A stretch of 64,000 nucleotides of DNA from Terrilactibacillus tamarindi (GTDB lineage: Bacteria > Bacillota > Bacilli > Bacillales > Sporolactobacillaceae), in the NCBI RefSeq assembly GCF_009718825.1, contig NZ_WNHB01000010.1, positions 48,417 through 112,416 on the forward strand. The letters run 5' to 3'. Positions 1 to 8,284 of this stretch are shown here, in pieces. Under the pieces are notes generated by a model. It was given only the letters and a program-made list of their open reading frames with translations. It was not told the origin of the DNA and searched no databases. Position 1 is the stretch's first letter, and each line of letters starts with the position of its first letter. The position numbers and the translations under genes are program-made.

Positions 1-245
1 CCATTATTATAAAAAATTATAAGAAAACACCTCAATTTAAAGTAGCAGTTAATCAATTTCACGATACAAAATCAACGTATGCCACTCGTGGTCCCATGAT
101 GACGTTAATGCCTCAATCGCGAGTCATTATGTCACGTGCGATTGATGATTTATATCAAGGGAAGAATTTACAACAATCATTAGACACAGCAGCTGACCAT
201 GTTAATGAAGCTATTGCACAAATGAATCTTGCAAATAAAAAGTGA
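1..245 (+). CDS. C-terminal end of an ABC transporter solute-binding protein (partial)
   Basis: The open frame (codons from base 3) runs in from the left edge and stops with TGA at 243-245, giving about 80 residues. The tail contains an RGPMMTLMPQSR stretch and ends in an amphipathic helix (DDLYQGK, then LDTAADHVNEAI), which is typical of the C-terminus of extracellular sugar or glycerol-3-phosphate binding proteins. The next gene, 50 bases downstream on the same strand, is a glycerophosphodiesterase, so a UgpB-like glycerol-3-phosphate or glycerophosphodiester binder is the most economical reading. The family is inferred from the tail and the neighbour only. Confidence 0.6.
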   Translation, partial: IIIKNYKKTPQFKVAVNQFHDTKSTYATRGPMMTLMPQSRVIMSRAIDDLYQGKNLQQSLDTAADHVNEAIAQMNLANKK

Positions 246-295
246 TACACTAGTTATTAGAACAAGCTTTTAAAAATAAGAAGGAGGGGCTAAAT

Positions 296-1048
296 GTGAA
301 AACGGCTATTTTTGCCCACCGAGGGAGTAAAGGTAATCGTCCGGAAAATACCATCGCTGCATTTAAGGAAGCAATGCGAATTAATAGTGATGGAATTGAG
401 CTTGATGTTCACTTAACGAAAGATCAGGAACTTGTGATTATTCATGATGAGAAAATAGATCGTACAACAAACGGAAAAGGCTATGTGAAAGATTACACTT
501 TGCAACAACTTAAACAGTTTGATGCAGGGGTCTGGTTTTCAGATGAATATAAAAGTGAACGAATCCCAACCTTAAAAGAAGTCTTAATACTTCTTAAAGA
601 TTATGAAGGAACGTTGAATATTGAACTAAAAACCGATCGAATTGACTATCCATTTATTGAGCAGAAAGTGATAGATGCAGTCCATGAATGGCGCCCAAAT
701 CACCCGACACTCTATTCATCTTTTAATCATGAATCACTCGCTAGACTAAAAGCCATTGAACCAGAAGCAGACTTTGGAATCCTCTTGTTCGAAAAGTTAT
801 ATGATCCTTGGCTTTATGCAAGACACATTGGGGCTTCTAGCCTTCATCTATATAAACCTGCAGCATTATCGCCTTCAACTTCAATTATTCAGGATGAAGG
901 CTTAGCTGTTAGAGCTTGGACCATTAATGATGCGGATGATATGAGACGTTTATTTGCATTAGGCGTTGATGGGATTATGACGGACTATCCTGAAAAAGCC
1001 ATGGAGATTAGAGAGGAATTTAAGGAACTAGAAGTACAAAAGAAATAA
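296..1048 (+). CDS. ugpQ: glycerophosphodiester phosphodiesterase (cytosolic GDPD)
   Basis: This enzyme hydrolyses glycerophosphodiesters to glycerol-3-phosphate and an alcohol. It starts at GTG 296 behind AAGGAGGGG (281-289); an overlapping ATG at 294 is followed at once by TGA. The 250 residues form a GDPD TIM barrel with HRG at His8, PEN at Glu17, ELD at Glu35/Asp37 and the second catalytic His50 (IIHDEKIDRTTNG). The C-terminal LGVDGIMTDYPE is the family signature. There is no signal peptide, so it acts in the cytoplasm, like UgpQ rather than secreted GlpQ. It probably forms the last gene of the uptake operon whose binding protein ends at 245. The family assignment is secure; the exact substrate is not. 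Confidence 0.88.
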   Translation: MKTAIFAHRGSKGNRPENTIAAFKEAMRINSDGIELDVHLTKDQELVIIHDEKIDRTTNGKGYVKDYTLQQLKQFDAGVWFSDEYKSERIPTLKEVLILLKDYEGTLNIELKTDRIDYPFIEQKVIDAVHEWRPNHPTLYSSFNHESLARLKAIEPEADFGILLFEKLYDPWLYARHIGASSLHLYKPAALSPSTSIIQDEGLAVRAWTINDADDMRRLFALGVDGIMTDYPEKAMEIREEFKELEVQKK

Positions 1049-1194
1049 AGGTACGAATTTTCATGTTTATTGCTGAAATTTTTTATATTTAGCGATTAGT
1101 AAATATTGCCACCCAATAGGCCCACCTTTGCCATGTTTTTATACCATTTAGGACATATTTTAGACCCATCTCTGCCAAACAGAGGACCACTCCT

Positions 1195-1240
1195 CCTATA
1201 TAATGGAATTGCACTATGTTGTGCAAATCTATTATATAGG
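1195..1240. repeat. perfect hairpin before the istA remnant
   Basis: CCTATATAAT (1195-1204) and ATTATATAGG (1231-1240) are exact inverted copies, with an inner TTGCAC/GTGCAA pair. The 3' arm contains the AGGAGG-type ribosome site of the istA remnant. In RNA this fold would hide that site, a plausible way to limit transposase translation from outside transcripts. Confidence 0.6.
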
Positions 1241-1249
1241 AGGGTTTTT

Positions 1250-1790
1250 GTGGTTAAATATCGAGAAATTCTTAGGCTGCATGCCCAAGGAGTAAGTCAA
1301 AGGGGTAGCATTAGTTGCACCAACTCGAGAAATACGATTAGAGAGGTGGTTAAAAGGGCTCAAAAGTTAAATATTTCTTGGCCGTTAGAGGTGGATATGA
1401 CAGATAGTGATCATCAAGAACTTCTGTTTCCTGAAAAGCATGAGGCATCTAATTTCAGGAGAAACCAGATTGTGAACACATCCATAAGGAATTAGCTAAG
1501 CCAGGAGTGAACGTAGCTCTTTTATGGGATGAGTATTGTTTAAGTTGTAGGGCAAGTGATGAAATCCCCTAGAGTTGTAGGGAATTTTGTCGTTTCTATC
1601 ATGATTACGCTAGGAAAACAAAAGCAACTATACGAATTAAACGTAAGCCAGGCGAACAGCTTGAGGTGGATTGGGCCTGACAAACAATGAGTCTGACAGA
1701 TAATTTGACTGATGAAGATATTCCTGTCTATATATTCGTCTTTGCCCTGTCGTGTAGTCAATACGCTTATGTAGAGGGATTCCCTATTAA
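1250..1790 (+). pseudogene. broken IS21-family transposase (istA) N-terminal part
   Basis: The reading starts at GTG 1250 behind AGGAGG and shows the IstA helix-turn-helix region (VKYREILRLHAQGVSQR, NTIREVVKRAQ). It shifts frame near 1465 and then continues with IHKELAKPGVNVALLWDEY. There are internal stops near 1568 and at 1678. The second half shows the catalytic-core start (RKPGEQLEVDWA, then SLTDNLTDEDIPVYIFV and SQYAYVEGF). Similarity fades after about 1790, so roughly a third of the usual ~500 residues remains and no istB follows. Dead element. Confidence 0.8.
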
Positions 1791-1890
1791 AAAATTAAAC
1801 TATGAATAATTCAGGTTACTTGAGACAAAAATTACATTAGGTAAATTGGCATGAAATGCGTCAAAGGCTGTCTTAAAACTCCCCATCTCC

Positions 1891-2236
1891 TCAATATAAA
1901 TAAAAAAGTCGATTCATCATGTAACGCTTAAGAATCGACTTTTTTATTTTTTTTTTTATTTGTAAATTTTCTTGTATTTGGTGTTTTATTTGTTTTTGAT
2001 TACAACACTTATGATCCAATCTATTCTCTTGAATTAATAAAGCAGCATAACCAGAAGTATAAGCTGTTGCAAACGATACCCCTGTATCCAATGTCATTTT
2101 GTTCTTAAAATACAGGCTAATAATATCTTCTCCCGGTGCAAATACATCTACTTTTTTATCTTTAAACTCTTTTGTATAGATTTTTCCTCATTGTATTTAA
2201 CATCCCTACATTAATCGCTTCTTTATATGCACCCGG
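1891..2236 (-). pseudogene. truncated subtilisin-like serine peptidase (S8) C-terminal fragment
   Basis: Read on the minus strand, two frames joined by a frameshift near 2188 give YPGAYKEAINVGMLN, then VDVFAPGEDIISLY, then GVSFATAYTSGYAALL. This is the order of S8 subtilase blocks around the catalytic serine (usual G-T-S-x-A). The upstream part, with the Asp and His catalytic sites, is missing where the IS256 remnant begins at about 2239. The last ~30 codons are low-complexity Lys/Ile rich and probably not original. Most likely a protease gene cut by the insertion and never restored. Confidence 0.65.
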
Positions 2237-2238
2237 AT

Positions 2239-3240
2239 AAGAGGAGAGTGTAAAATATTTTGTGTAAATGAATAAAACAATGAAAAAGGAAGACCTTTTC
2301 CTGGTAGAATAAAGTCACCACAACTCATCCATAGAAAAGAGGTCTTCCCTATGAACCAGCTTACAACAGAAATCGTCGATGCACTAGTAAAAAACAAGAT
2401 ATTACGGAAGTTTTTCGTTCTCATTTAGAAAAAGCAATCAACTCGCTCTTGGTAACCGAACTTACGAGTTTTCTAGATTATGAAAAATATGACCGTATCG
2501 GTTTCAACTCTGGTAATTCACGAAATGGCTCTTATTCACGTACTCTCCACACCGAATAGGGGGACCTAAATATCCAGATTCCTCGTGATCGTAATGGCGA
2601 GTTTAAGCAACAGACGATAGCTCCTTATAAACGCTCCAACGACACATTAGAGTCAACGGTTATTCACCTCTTTCAAAAAGGAATGACGATGGCTGAAATC
2701 GCAAATCTGATTGAAAAGATGTATGGTCATCATTATACGCCACAGACCATTTCTAACATGACAAAAGCAGTTTCTGAAACGGTTGAAGCGTTCAATCATC
2801 GCCAACTACATCATCGCTATGTGTGCGTCTATTTAGATGCAACCTATATTGCGATACGTCGTGATACCGTGTCCAAAGAAGCTGTATACATCGCCGTTGG
2901 AATTCGTGAAGATGGTTCCAAGGAAGTCCTTGCCTATACGATTGCCCCAACAGAATCGGCGTATAACTGGCAAGAACTACTAGAAGAAATCAAAGGTCGT
3001 GGTGTAGAAGACGTCCTATTATTCATTTCAGATGGCTTAAAAGGCATGGTAGATGTTCTTTCAAGCGTCTTTCCAAAAGCGAGATACCAAACGTGTCTCG
3101 TACACGTAGCACGCAATATTTTACATAAAGTGCGCATAGGAGATCGTCAGGAGATCTGCGATGATTTTAAAACGATTCAACAAGCAGAAGACACTGAATC
3201 AGGTCAAGCAGCCCTAGATGCCTTTAATCCATTCTGGTCA
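2239..3240 (+). mobile_element. IS256-family element, truncated at the 3' end
   Basis: A terminus-like stretch with TGTAAAATATTTTGTG lies at about 2249-2265 and is followed by a degenerate transposase. No matching right terminal repeat is seen: the transposase reading breaks at about 3240, where an IS3-family remnant begins. This indicates a nested or adjacent insertion that removed the 3' end. Confidence 0.65.
2351..3240 (+). pseudogene. broken IS256-family (mutator-type) transposase
   Basis: ATG 2351 opens MNQLTTEIVDALVKN. A one-base loss near 2395 and an in-frame TAG at about 2559 break the frame. From 2683 a 187-codon stretch is intact, with IANLIEKMYGHHYTPQTIS, then YVCVYLDATYIAIRRD carrying the first catalytic Asp, and DVLLFISDGLKGM with the second (DG motif). 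It ends at DAFNPFWSG, before the catalytic Glu, so it cannot be active. The parts line up with a ~390-residue MULE-type transposase. Confidence 0.85.
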
Positions 3241-3516
3241 GGGTAGCCATTACACAATCCTTAAATTTCAAAAGTTATTAAAGAAATATGGTTTAGGCCA
3301 GTAATGTCTAGAAGAGGAAAATGTTGGGACAATGCCCCGCAGGAGTCTTTTTTTGGTCATTTAATAGATGAAGTAGATTATCAATCTTCTAAATCATTAA
3401 GAGAGCTAAAGGACAAAATAAATCATTACATGTTTACTATAACAACTATCGATATCAATGGAATTTAAAAAAAGATGACTCCTATTCAATTTAGGAATCA
3501 TCTTCTAGCAGCTTAA
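3241..3516 (+). pseudogene. C-terminal remnant of an IS3-family transposase (orfB)
   Basis: Three frames joined by shifts near 3301 and 3437 give HYTILKFQKLLKKYGL, then SRRGKCWDNAPQESFFGHL, then NNYRYQWNLKKMTPIQF. The DNAPQESFF block is the IS3-family DDE region including its catalytic Glu. It abuts the truncated IS256 gene directly. An element end is visible just downstream at 3534-3554. Confidence 0.8.
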
Positions 3517-3533
3517 TTCTCTTTTTTTTAATG

Positions 3534-3554
3534 TGTCCTTGACATAGGTGCCAG
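3534..3554 (+). mobile_element. terminal repeat of the IS3-family remnant
   Basis: The segment 3534-3554 ends in GACATAGGTGCCAG. The reverse complement of its last 14 bases, CTGGCACCTATGTC, occurs again at 39104-39117 as an isolated end. A terminal inverted repeat of the adjacent IS3-family element is the likely identity. Confidence 0.5.
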
Positions 3555-3555
3555 A

Positions 3556-3687
3556 TTACTTACTATTTTTGTTTTTTTTCTTTATTTCTTTTACAATTTT
3601 TGTGGAATTAACTGCAATAACAATTACCGACACTATTAATACAATTTCAATAATAAGACCTGTATATGATACTAGTGTATGAGACAT
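3556..3687 (-). CDS. 43-residue single-pass membrane peptide, unknown function
   Basis: ATG at 3687-3685 follows a GGAGG site with 7-base spacing. The product begins MSHTLVSYTG, has one hydrophobic segment (about residues 7-27, rich in Ile and Val) and ends in a Lys/Asn-rich tail. It lies 31 bases downstream of the secreted-protein gene on the same strand and may be co-transcribed with it. Its stop lies one base from the IS3 end, so the C-terminus may have been changed by that insertion. No family recognised. Confidence 0.45.
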   Translation of the reverse strand: MSHTLVSYTGLIIEIVLIVSVIVIAVNSTKIVKEIKKKNKNSK

Positions 3688-3718
3688 TGGTAATCCTCCG
3701 TTTAAATTCTATATTTTA

Positions 3719-4463
3719 TTATATATTAGTTGAGGAATAATAAGTATTTTTACCAACATAAAGGTCTAAATGTTGTGTTGCTCCAGTTGGGCCAATTATG
3801 GCTTGGAATCTTAGCATTCCATGTGCTTTGTACGTACTAGTTTCGTATTTTCTTACCAGTTTAAGTTCAACGTCAGAATATGACCCTCCCCAAACTACGA
3901 TATCATAACTATAAATTCTGTCAATTAGATCGTAAGCACCATTAATGTTTTCAAAATCAGCTTTAAAAGAACAAGTTACAGCACCATTACCAGTTCCTAC
4001 AGTTGCTCCATGATGGATTGTATATCCTGTTCCTGATGTAACCGTGCCTCCAGTAACAGACAATGGACTAATTAAGTTAGGGTTTGTGTTATCAGTTTTT
4101 GGTACTTCAACAGTAGTGACACTTATTGATCCATCAGGATATACTTTCTTAGTAACTTTCTGATTATTACCGGAAATTGGATCTAACTTGCCATATGTTT
4201 GAATAGTCGCTGTGCCTTGAGAGTCATCTCCCTTCAAAGCATCTATGGCTAGTCCATTATTCCACTTTTTAACTAGTTTCTGTATTGTACTTTGACTAAC
4301 CCCATAACTTTTCCAGAAATCAACTAAATGATTTAGAGTAACTTTTTCATCAGTTACCCCATGAGGACTATTTGATTTAGAGTTTTCTTCTGCAAATGAT
4401 AAATTTCCTACTACGACAAAGGCTAACATTACTGCAAAAAAAAGCTGTTACTATTTTCTTCAT
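3719..4463 (-). pseudogene. secreted protein of unknown function with a frameshifted signal peptide
   Basis: A good ribosome site (GAAGG) precedes ATG at 4463-4461, which reads MKKIVTAFF. A run of eight A (4436-4443; T on the coding strand) then throws the frame off. With seven A the reading continues into AVMLAFVVVGNLSFA, a complete signal peptide cut before EEN, and the mature protein runs intact to the stop at 3719. Without correction only an internal start at 4429 remains, which begins inside the signal peptide. The mature part (~225 residues) has a polar linker, a YPDGSISVTTVEVP strand pair and a Gly/Thr-rich beta-type C-terminal half. I do not recognise the family. The shift may be a sequencing error, a true inactivation, or a slipped-strand switch. 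Confidence 0.6.
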
Positions 4464-4636
4464 AAAATACCTTCTTTATGGGTATGTTTCAAATAATAAC
4501 CTAATAAAAACAAAAATGTTGTCGAAAAACATCGAACCATTAAAAAAATAACAAATACATTACAAATGTGCTAACATTAAAGACCAATTGATAAAATCAC
4601 ACTACAAATTATTGTTGCATAAAAATATTACTTTAG

Positions 4637-4760
4637 TGTGGATTTGAAATAAAGTTGACCCGGCCTAAGGTCTATTCTGCAATCTTTTTATATTGAGAAA
4701 CACAATATACTTATGGCTCTTGTTTTTATACCAAACTTCGCATCTTGTTTCAAATCCACA
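4637..4760. repeat. MITE-like segment bounded by a 13-bp inverted repeat
   Basis: TGTGGATTTGAAA (4637-4649) and its exact reverse complement (4748-4760) bracket 124 bp with no coding content. The layout resembles a small non-autonomous element. No clear target duplication is visible and no second copy occurs in the window. Confidence 0.4.
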
Positions 4761-5165
4761 GATCTTTTACACGCTGCTTTCCTGTTTACACAGCAAATTC
4801 ATGTTTTAACGCTCAAGCTTTGTTTTAAACAACACACTATTTAGTATTGGATTTTGATTTTTTTAAACTCAAATAGAATGCTTCAGTTTTATCTTTGCAT
4901 GTGACATTTGCATCAAATTCACTTTTACCTTTGAAATCCTTGTTAAGATTAATGTTACCTTTCTCAAAGCAGCTTCCTCGTATTGGATTCACAGATCTAC
5001 TTGGAATACAGATACACAAGGTCTTCAATATGAAACAACCAATGATGCTATAGAATGATCATTTCCATATAAATCATCAAGAAGTTTATAAGGTCAATCT
5101 GTTCAGTCAATGAAAAAAGACATCATCTATCTTGAACAAGAAAACAGGAACACTGAAATAATAAA
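4761..5165 (-). other. gene-poor stretch with one doubtful small ORF
   Basis: A 63-codon minus-strand frame (4837-5028) gives a Lys/Asn-rich product with two Cys (GSCFEKGN, then ANVTCKDKTEAF). It has no convincing ribosome site, and both other strand readings of the same stretch are also open. It may be the tail of a decayed secreted protein. Nothing else is supported here. Confidence 0.25.
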
Positions 5166-5189
5166 AGGGACTGCATTTATGCAGTCCCT
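5166..5189 (-). terminator. Rho-independent terminator of the MFS gene
   Basis: An 11-bp stem (AGGGACTGCAT and its complement) with a minimal loop is followed on the minus strand by TTTTATTATT. The stem overlaps the TAG stop of the MFS gene (5188-5190). Confidence 0.8.
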
Positions 5190-6450
5190 AATTCCATGAT
5201 ATAGCAGAAGAGTGAGTCCTTACCGCTATCCGTGCTTCCAGTTTTGGAATGATGATAAAGTAAAGAAGAGTACCTATTAAACCAATACTTGTAATTATGA
5301 TAGCCATGGATAAAGCAGATAAGTAGGTACTTAGTGTAATAGTTAAAGAAGTTATGAGCATAGCGATATTGTATTTTAGTCCATTGATGGCCATGTAAGT
5401 ACTTCTCGCGTCATCTGGTGGAATGGCTGCAGTATACGACTGTTCCACAGGGACACGAAAAACTTCACCTACAGTGAGAATCAACATGAATAGAATGAGC
5501 AACCAGACATTTGTAAAAAATGATAAACAACCATAACCAATCGAGAATAAAGTACAACTCACGATCAAAGTTGCTTTATCATTTAAAAGGTGACTCACTT
5601 TAGATACGAATAGGACTAGAATGGCTACCAAAAAGGTATTTTCGCTCCGTAAGAAACCCATCATCGTGATTCCATCCATGTTCCAGAAAAGAAAGGATTG
5701 GGTCGGCATATATTTGCTGAGTCTGATGCCAATATAGTTGGTGAGTTGCAGTTCCATTGAGAATACAAGTATCCCAGCCGTAACAAAAATGATAAAGAGC
5801 TTGTCTTTAAAAACAAGTTTATAATTAGTGAATAACTTCATGATGTGCTGGGTAGGTTTAATCGAGTCGTTCTTTGGCGAATGACTTTCTTCAATGAAGT
5901 AAGCAACAAGAATAACCAAGACACCTTGAACAATACAAAGCGCCATAAACAATTCAAATAGATAGTGTTGAAATAGCATAGCTCCTAATATTCCGCCAAT
6001 CGCTATGGATAGATTATTAGCCCAATAAGTCACCGAATACATCAATTTTCTTTGCTCAGGGGTACTAACATCAATCAACATGGCTTCGTTAGCTGGACCT
6101 GCAAGTCCCCAACTGATACTATTGATGATCATCATGAGATATGTCATGATGGCTGATTCAAAAAACGGTGAATTTGATACCATCATAATGATAAAAGCAC
6201 CAAATCGCATTAATTCAGCTATCAGCATCATTTTTTTACGGCCAAACTGATCCGATAAATAACCTCCAACAAAAGAATTTGCAATGCCAATAAAAACAGT
6301 CATAAGCAATAATAGGCCAGTTGTTTTTGTCCCGAAGTGGTGCGCTAAATAAATCGTCATAAAAGGGAAAATCATACCGCCAACAAAGCGACTAGTAAAA
6401 GTTTCAATGATTCTTATTTTGATATTTTTATGGAAGTCTCTGAATCGCAA
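5188..6450 (-). CDS. MFS multidrug-type efflux transporter
   Basis: A 420-residue, 12-helix major facilitator. The N-terminal half carries the loop 2-3 signature GGYLSDQFGRKKMM. Start TTG at 6450 follows GAAGGG by about ten bases. The layout fits a drug:H+ antiporter of the YttB/MdtH type in the plasma membrane. The long inter-domain stretch (about residues 190-210, SHSPKNDSIKPTQ) is the usual central loop. It stands alone with its own terminator and no regulator next to it. Substrate cannot be told. Confidence 0.8.
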   Translation of the reverse strand: MRFRDFHKNIKIRIIETFTSRFVGGMIFPFMTIYLAHHFGTKTTGLLLLMTVFIGIANSFVGGYLSDQFGRKKMMLIAELMRFGAFIIMMVSNSPFFESAIMTYLMMIINSISWGLAGPANEAMLIDVSTPEQRKLMYSVTYWANNLSIAIGGILGAMLFQHYLFELFMALCIVQGVLVILVAYFIEESHSPKNDSIKPTQHIMKLFTNYKLVFKDKLFIIFVTAGILVFSMELQLTNYIGIRLSKYMPTQSFLFWNMDGITMMGFLRSENTFLVAILVLFVSKVSHLLNDKATLIVSCTLFSIGYGCLSFFTNVWLLILFMLILTVGEVFRVPVEQSYTAAIPPDDARSTYMAINGLKYNIAMLITSLTITLSTYLSALSMAIIITSIGLIGTLLYFIIIPKLEARIAVRTHSSAISWN

Positions 6451-6751
6451 GAGATGAATCCCTTCTTTCTATGTCGTATCAAATAAAAAAGAGCTTTTAA
6501 ATTGTACCATAAAAAAGTAAAAATGGTATTGTTCACAGACAATAAAACAGATTCTTCGTTAAAAACAGAAATGTATGAATGAATAAAATATGATAAAATG
6601 AAGGGCATAATAAAGAGAAATTAAATAAAAATTTTCCTTGAAACATGGTGGCGTATGTTGACATCCTTAGTTATCTAATTGAATTAAGTATTAGAAAGTT
6701 AATGCCTTCGTATGGATGTATGATGAAAGGAATCAAAAGGAGTATTTATAA

Positions 6752-7939
6752 ATGGTGAACTTTAAAGCATCTTCTATTGTTGATCAGCTTCCCCCAAATT
6801 ATTTTAGTAAAATTGAAAATAAAGTGACAGCTTATAAAGAAAAAGGAATCGATGTCATCAATCTCGCCAGTGGCAGCCCAGATCAACCGACGCCACCGCA
6901 TATCGTTCAAGCACTAAAAGATGCGATCGATAGGGATGATAATCGTGGTTATCCACCATTTCGTGCAAAGAAAAATATTCGTGAGGCGATCAGTACATTT
7001 TACAAACGGGAATATAACGTTGATATCGATCCGGAAACGGAAGTGACGATTTTCAATGGTTCGACCATTGGGATTGTAGGAATTCCGCAAGCTTTGCTTG
7101 AACCAGGGGATTATCTGATTACAACGGATCCGACTTATCCCATCTATTATTCAGCCGCGAAACTTGCAAGAGCAGAAATATTTAATATCCCTGTATATGA
7201 GAAAGATGATTTCTTGCCTGATTACAATCTGGTTCCAACAGACATTGCAGAAAAAGCCAAGCTCTTGATGATTAATTATCCAAATAACCCGACAGGAGCC
7301 ATTGCCACGCCTGATTTCTTTGAAAAAACAATCGACTTTGCGAAGGAAAATCAACTACCCATTATGCATGACTTTGCCTATGGGGCTTTTGGATTTGATG
7401 GTCATAAGCCTTTAAGTTTAATACAAATGCCAGGTGGTAAAGAGTATGGTGTTGAAACCTATACAGCTTCGAAAACATATAACATGGCTGGCTGGCGTTT
7501 AGGTTTTGCCGTAGGTAATGCCTCTATTATTGATGCGTTGGATCGTTTTCATGATCATGCATTTAGCAACGTGTTTGGTGCTGTTCAAGATGCAGCAGCT
7601 GTGGCTTTGTTATCGAATCAAGATTCAGTTAAAGAACTGGCTAAGTTATATGAACATAGGCGGAATGTATTAGTGCAGAGTATGCGGGAGATTGGTTGGG
7701 ATGTTTCTGCACCGAAAGGCTCTTTCTTTGCCTGGTTTAAAGTTCCCGAAGGTTTTACATCACGAACCTTCACTGAATTTTTATTAGATGAAGTCCAAGT
7801 CGTTGTTGCTCCAGGTGAAGGCTTTGGAAAAAATGGCAGTCAATATGTACGTCTTAGCCTATTAAAAGACGATGATCGTTTAAGGGAAGCTGCCAATCGA
7901 ATTAAGAAAACGGGGATTTTCACAACCCCCCTTGCTTAA
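6752..7939 (+). CDS. PLP-dependent class I/II aminotransferase (MtnE-like)
   Basis: A 395-residue fold-type I aminotransferase. It shows INLASGSPDQPTP at the start, NYPNNPTGA in the cofactor-binding region, HDFAYGAFGFDG with the Asp-x-x-Tyr pair, and the Schiff-base lysine in YTASKTYNMAGWR. The C-terminal VRLSLL arginine binds the substrate carboxylate. Its general layout resembles B. subtilis MtnE, the 2-keto-4-methylthiobutyrate transaminase of methionine salvage, and YugH-type enzymes. No other salvage gene lies nearby, so the amino-acid substrate is open. Start ATG 6752 follows AAAAGGAG. A terminator follows directly. Confidence 0.85.
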   Translation: MVNFKASSIVDQLPPNYFSKIENKVTAYKEKGIDVINLASGSPDQPTPPHIVQALKDAIDRDDNRGYPPFRAKKNIREAISTFYKREYNVDIDPETEVTIFNGSTIGIVGIPQALLEPGDYLITTDPTYPIYYSAAKLARAEIFNIPVYEKDDFLPDYNLVPTDIAEKAKLLMINYPNNPTGAIATPDFFEKTIDFAKENQLPIMHDFAYGAFGFDGHKPLSLIQMPGGKEYGVETYTASKTYNMAGWRLGFAVGNASIIDALDRFHDHAFSNVFGAVQDAAAVALLSNQDSVKELAKLYEHRRNVLVQSMREIGWDVSAPKGSFFAWFKVPEGFTSRTFTEFLLDEVQVVVAPGEGFGKNGSQYVRLSLLKDDDRLREAANRIKKTGIFTTPLA

Positions 7940-7958
7940 AAATAAACGAACATGTGTA

Positions 7959-7996
7959 ACGTCCTGATATTTACATTGAATCAGGGCGTTTTTTTA
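7959..7996 (+). terminator. terminator of the aminotransferase gene
   Basis: ACGTCCTGAT and ATCAGGGCGT pair over 10 bp (one G-U), followed by a run of T. Confidence 0.85.
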
Positions 7997-8077
7997 CGAC
8001 TGCTATTCAATCCAATTCATATATATATTGGAAAGTTTTTACCCTTTTTATTAGTATATTAAGTTAAGGAGGGGAAG

Positions 8078-8104
8078 GTTTGGTGACTTTTTGAACAACC
8101 TCTT
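8078..8104. repeat. solo right end of the GTTCAAAAA/GGTGAC repeat family
   Basis: The stretch from TTTGGTGACTTTTTGAAC to ACAACCTCTTA matches the right end of the elements at 13747-13898 and 47217-47651. No body or left end remains here. It lies just upstream of a small ORF. Confidence 0.7.
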
Positions 8105-8120
8105 AAAGGAGAAAAAGCTA

Positions 8121-8222
8121 ATGAATGGCCATTATACTCAATGCCCTTCACGAATTAAGCTCTACATCGAAGAGAGCGAGAATCCATATGATACTCCGCT
8201 ACTTGTTATATGTACTAGGTAA
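8121..8222 (+). CDS. possible 33-residue small protein
   Basis: ATG 8121 sits behind a strong AAAGGAG site with 9-base spacing and opens MNGHYTQCPSRIK, ending in LLVICTR. A weak GGGG-CCCC hairpin at 8241-8263 follows. The ribosome site is the main support; the product has no recognisable domain. Confidence 0.35.
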   Translation: MNGHYTQCPSRIKLYIEESENPYDTPLLVICTR

Positions 8223-8240
8223 GTGACAGAAAATAAATAA

Positions 8241-8263
8241 GGGGAATAATTATAATTCTCCCC
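8241..8263. terminator. weak hairpin between the small ORF and the SDR gene
   Basis: GGGGAAT pairs with ATTCTCCCC with one bulge; on the minus strand it is followed by TTATTTATTTTC. Probably the terminator of the minus-strand dehydrogenase. Confidence 0.5.
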
Positions 8264-8284
8264 CTATCCCAAATACTCGCTACA

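Noticed and set aside
4837..5028. Bacteriocin-like small Cys peptide
   Set aside because: No ribosome site, overlapping frames are equally open, and no transporter or modification gene is adjacent.
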